From an uncultured Bacilli bacterium (GTDB taxonomy: Bacteria; Bacillota_I; Bacilli_A; RF39; UBA660), in NCBI GenBank assembly GCA_934132925.1, contig CAKPAL010000045.1:1-6090 (forward strand): a stretch of DNA of 6,090 bases, in the 5' to 3' direction. Below, in pieces: positions 5,142 through 6,090 of this stretch. The notes beneath the pieces were generated by a model. The model saw only the letters and a program-made list of their open reading frames with translations. It did no database searches and was not told the origin of the DNA. Numbering within the stretch: the stretch's first letter is position 1; the number at the start of each line of letters is the position of its first letter. Position numbers and translations under genes: made by a program.

Positions 5142-5836
5142 TTTATTATAAATTAAGTGATATTGATAATAATATATTAGAAAAGTATTCTATTAATTAT
5201 GATATTGATATTCTAAAAAAATTACAGGAAGAGGTTGTTTGGAAATGTGGTGAAAAAATATTTCATAAAGTACAAATGGGAGAAAATTATAGAAGAACAC
5301 TTGATGGTCCTTTTATGATTATTCATAGTGCTAATAAAGTAGGAGTAAGTGAAGATTTTTATGGGGATATTGATATATATGAAATTTGTTATACTGAATA
5401 TAAAAAACCTAAGTTATTCTATATTATTCAAAATATTATTGATGGTAGAATATCTGGAATTAAAGAATTATTATCTGGTGAAAGTATTAAACTAGAATTT
5501 AGTGGTTATGATAATGATATTAATGATAAACAAATGGAACTATATAATGATATTAATGATAAACAAATGGCACTATCTAATGATATAAATATTGATAAGA
5601 AGATTAGTATTTTAAATGAGATTAAATCTCTTTATGAAAAGAAAAGTTTTAATAGTGATAGAGTTAGTATTTCTTTTTATTATGATAAGGTTATAAGTCT
5701 TATTTCTATAGAGTATATTAATTCTATTGATATTAATATGTGTAAGGAAACTTTATCTTTCTTTAATTATAGCTTACCAAAAATTAATGATAATCTTATT
5801 TGTAAAAAATTAAAAAGAACATCTAATTCTTATTGA
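5138..5836 (+). CDS. Uncharacterised protein with internal 11-residue tandem repeat
   Basis: A 232-residue soluble protein that I do not recognise. The N-terminal half (1-124) looks folded, with aromatic-rich strands (LDGPFMIIHSANKVGVSEDF; DIDIYEICYTEYKKPKLFYI) and then a helix at 96-112 (IIQNIIDGRISGIKELL). Residues 126-151 are a tandem repeat, NDINDKQMELY then NDINDKQMALS then NDIN, forming a polar linker. The C-terminal part (152-225) is a helix plus a strand or helix pair (VSISFYYDKVISLISIEYI). The ATG overlaps the previous gene's TGA (ATGA), with AGAGGAAAG (5128-5136) as ribosome binding site, so the two are translationally coupled and probably work together. It ends TGA immediately followed by TAA. 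There are no Cys pairs, signal peptide or membrane helix. Homology detection might show a known fold; none is evident by eye. Confidence 0.78.
   Translation: MIYYKLSDIDNNILEKYSINYDIDILKKLQEEVVWKCGEKIFHKVQMGENYRRTLDGPFMIIHSANKVGVSEDFYGDIDIYEICYTEYKKPKLFYIIQNIIDGRISGIKELLSGESIKLEFSGYDNDINDKQMELYNDINDKQMALSNDINIDKKISILNEIKSLYEKKSFNSDRVSISFYYDKVISLISIEYINSIDINMCKETLSFFNYSLPKINDNLICKKLKRTSNSY
5513..5590 (+). repeat. In-frame 33-bp tandem repeat (2.4 copies)
   Basis: Copies at 5513-5545 and 5546-5578 are identical at 31 of 33 bases, and a partial third copy (AATGATATAAAT, 5579-5590) follows. Both differences change an amino acid (Glu to Ala, Tyr to Ser). The unit is a multiple of three, so copy-number change would lengthen or shorten the protein by 11 residues without breaking the frame. 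Confidence 0.9.
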
Positions 5837-5861
5837 TAATTTTAGTTTTGTATGATATTCT
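5833..5861 (+). promoter_or_regulatory. Possible promoter before the final membrane-protein gene
   Basis: TTGATA (5833-5838), 17 nt, then TATTCT (5856-5861) preceded by TG and one base (extended -10 TGATATTCT). The -35 overlaps the stop codon of the previous gene. A start near 5868 would leave AAGGAGG (5870-5876) right at the 5' end. Read-through from upstream is equally possible. Confidence 0.35.
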
Positions 5862-5884
5862 TTTTATATAAGGAGGAAGATGTT

Positions 5885-6090
5885 ATGGATAATAAAAATG
5901 TGCCTTATGAATACAAACCTATCTCTATGTGGGGATACTTTGGATATGAATTATTATTTTCTATTCCTTTTATAGGTTTTATTCTACTACTAGTATTTTC
6001 GTTTGGTGGTACTAAGAATATTAACCTTAAAAATTTTGCTAGATCATATTTTTGTTTTTCAATTATTGTCATTATCTTTATTGCTATTAT
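5885..6090 (+). CDS. Small multi-pass membrane protein of unknown function (partial, 3' end outside window)
   Basis: An open frame of 68 complete codons runs off the window from ATG 5885, with AAGGAGG at 5870-5876 and 8-nt spacing. It starts MDNKNVPYEYKPISMWGYFG, followed by a hydrophobic segment at about 22-40 (ELLFSIPFIGFILLLVFSF), a short loop GGTKNINLKNFARSYFC, and a second hydrophobic segment from residue 57 onward. I recall this plan (YKPISMWGYFGY, helix, GGT-NIN-NFARSYFC, helix) from a family of small Firmicute membrane proteins, some carrying a zinc ribbon at the N-terminus. No function is known to me. The ATG at 5880 is out of frame and less well spaced. Confidence 0.8.
   Translation, partial: MDNKNVPYEYKPISMWGYFGYELLFSIPFIGFILLLVFSFGGTKNINLKNFARSYFCFSIIVIIFIAI

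Noticed and set aside
5513..5590. CRISPR-like repeat
   Set aside because: Repeats are directly adjacent without spacers, and lie in frame within a coding gene.
1..6090. Mycoplasma-type genetic code (TGA as Trp)
   Set aside because: Trp is always TGG, no gene has in-frame TGA, and two genes use TGA as stop.

Overview
The window is very AT-rich DNA carrying closely packed genes, all on the + strand. Strong AAGGAGG- or GAGGTGA-type ribosome binding sites, GTG and ATG starts, and protein families typical of anaerobic low-GC Firmicutes (RhuM, LemA, membrane-anchored XRE regulators, a Nudix plus winged-helix regulator) point to a Bacillota genome, plausibly a gut member of Bacilli/Erysipelotrichia or Clostridia. 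Tryptophan is always TGG, no gene contains an in-frame TGA, and two genes end in TGA, so the standard bacterial code (11) fits better than the Mycoplasma code. The species cannot be named from the sequence alone.

Region 1 (about 1-640) is a decayed RhuM-family gene. It carries a frameshift near 217-239 that looks like a 17-bp deletion between short direct repeats, and it lacks its C-terminal part. Region 2 (627-2220) holds three consecutive GNAT N-acetyltransferase genes of three different subtypes. They probably form one transcript, starting from an extended -10 element that sits at the RhuM breakpoint and ending at a weak hairpin-plus-T-run terminator at 2225-2255. Region 3 (2256-3777) is a 225-nt promoter region, then a two-gene unit: a membrane-anchored XRE-type helix-turn-helix protein with an outside coiled coil and C-terminal domain, followed at 11 nt by a LemA-family membrane protein. 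A compound hairpin and T-tract that overlaps the lemA stop codon ends the unit.

Region 4 (3778-5836) is the most interesting part. An NrtR-like gene (Nudix domain plus C-terminal winged helix) is read from a perfect-consensus promoter (TTGACA, 17 nt, TATAAT). The spacer of that promoter is filled by a 23-bp inverted repeat. A second inverted repeat of the same architecture, with an identical right half-site (TACACTTAT), lies just before the ribosome binding site of the next gene. That gene encodes an unrecognised protein with a coiled-coil N-terminus and a Cys-x-His...Cys-x2-Cys metal site. Its ATGA-overlapping partner is unrecognised and contains an in-frame 33-bp tandem duplication. This looks like a small local regulon in which a nucleotide-sensing (possibly ADP-ribose or NAD-linked) repressor controls itself and a two-gene unit of unknown function. 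Region 5 (5885 to the end) is the start of a small multi-pass membrane protein that runs off the window.
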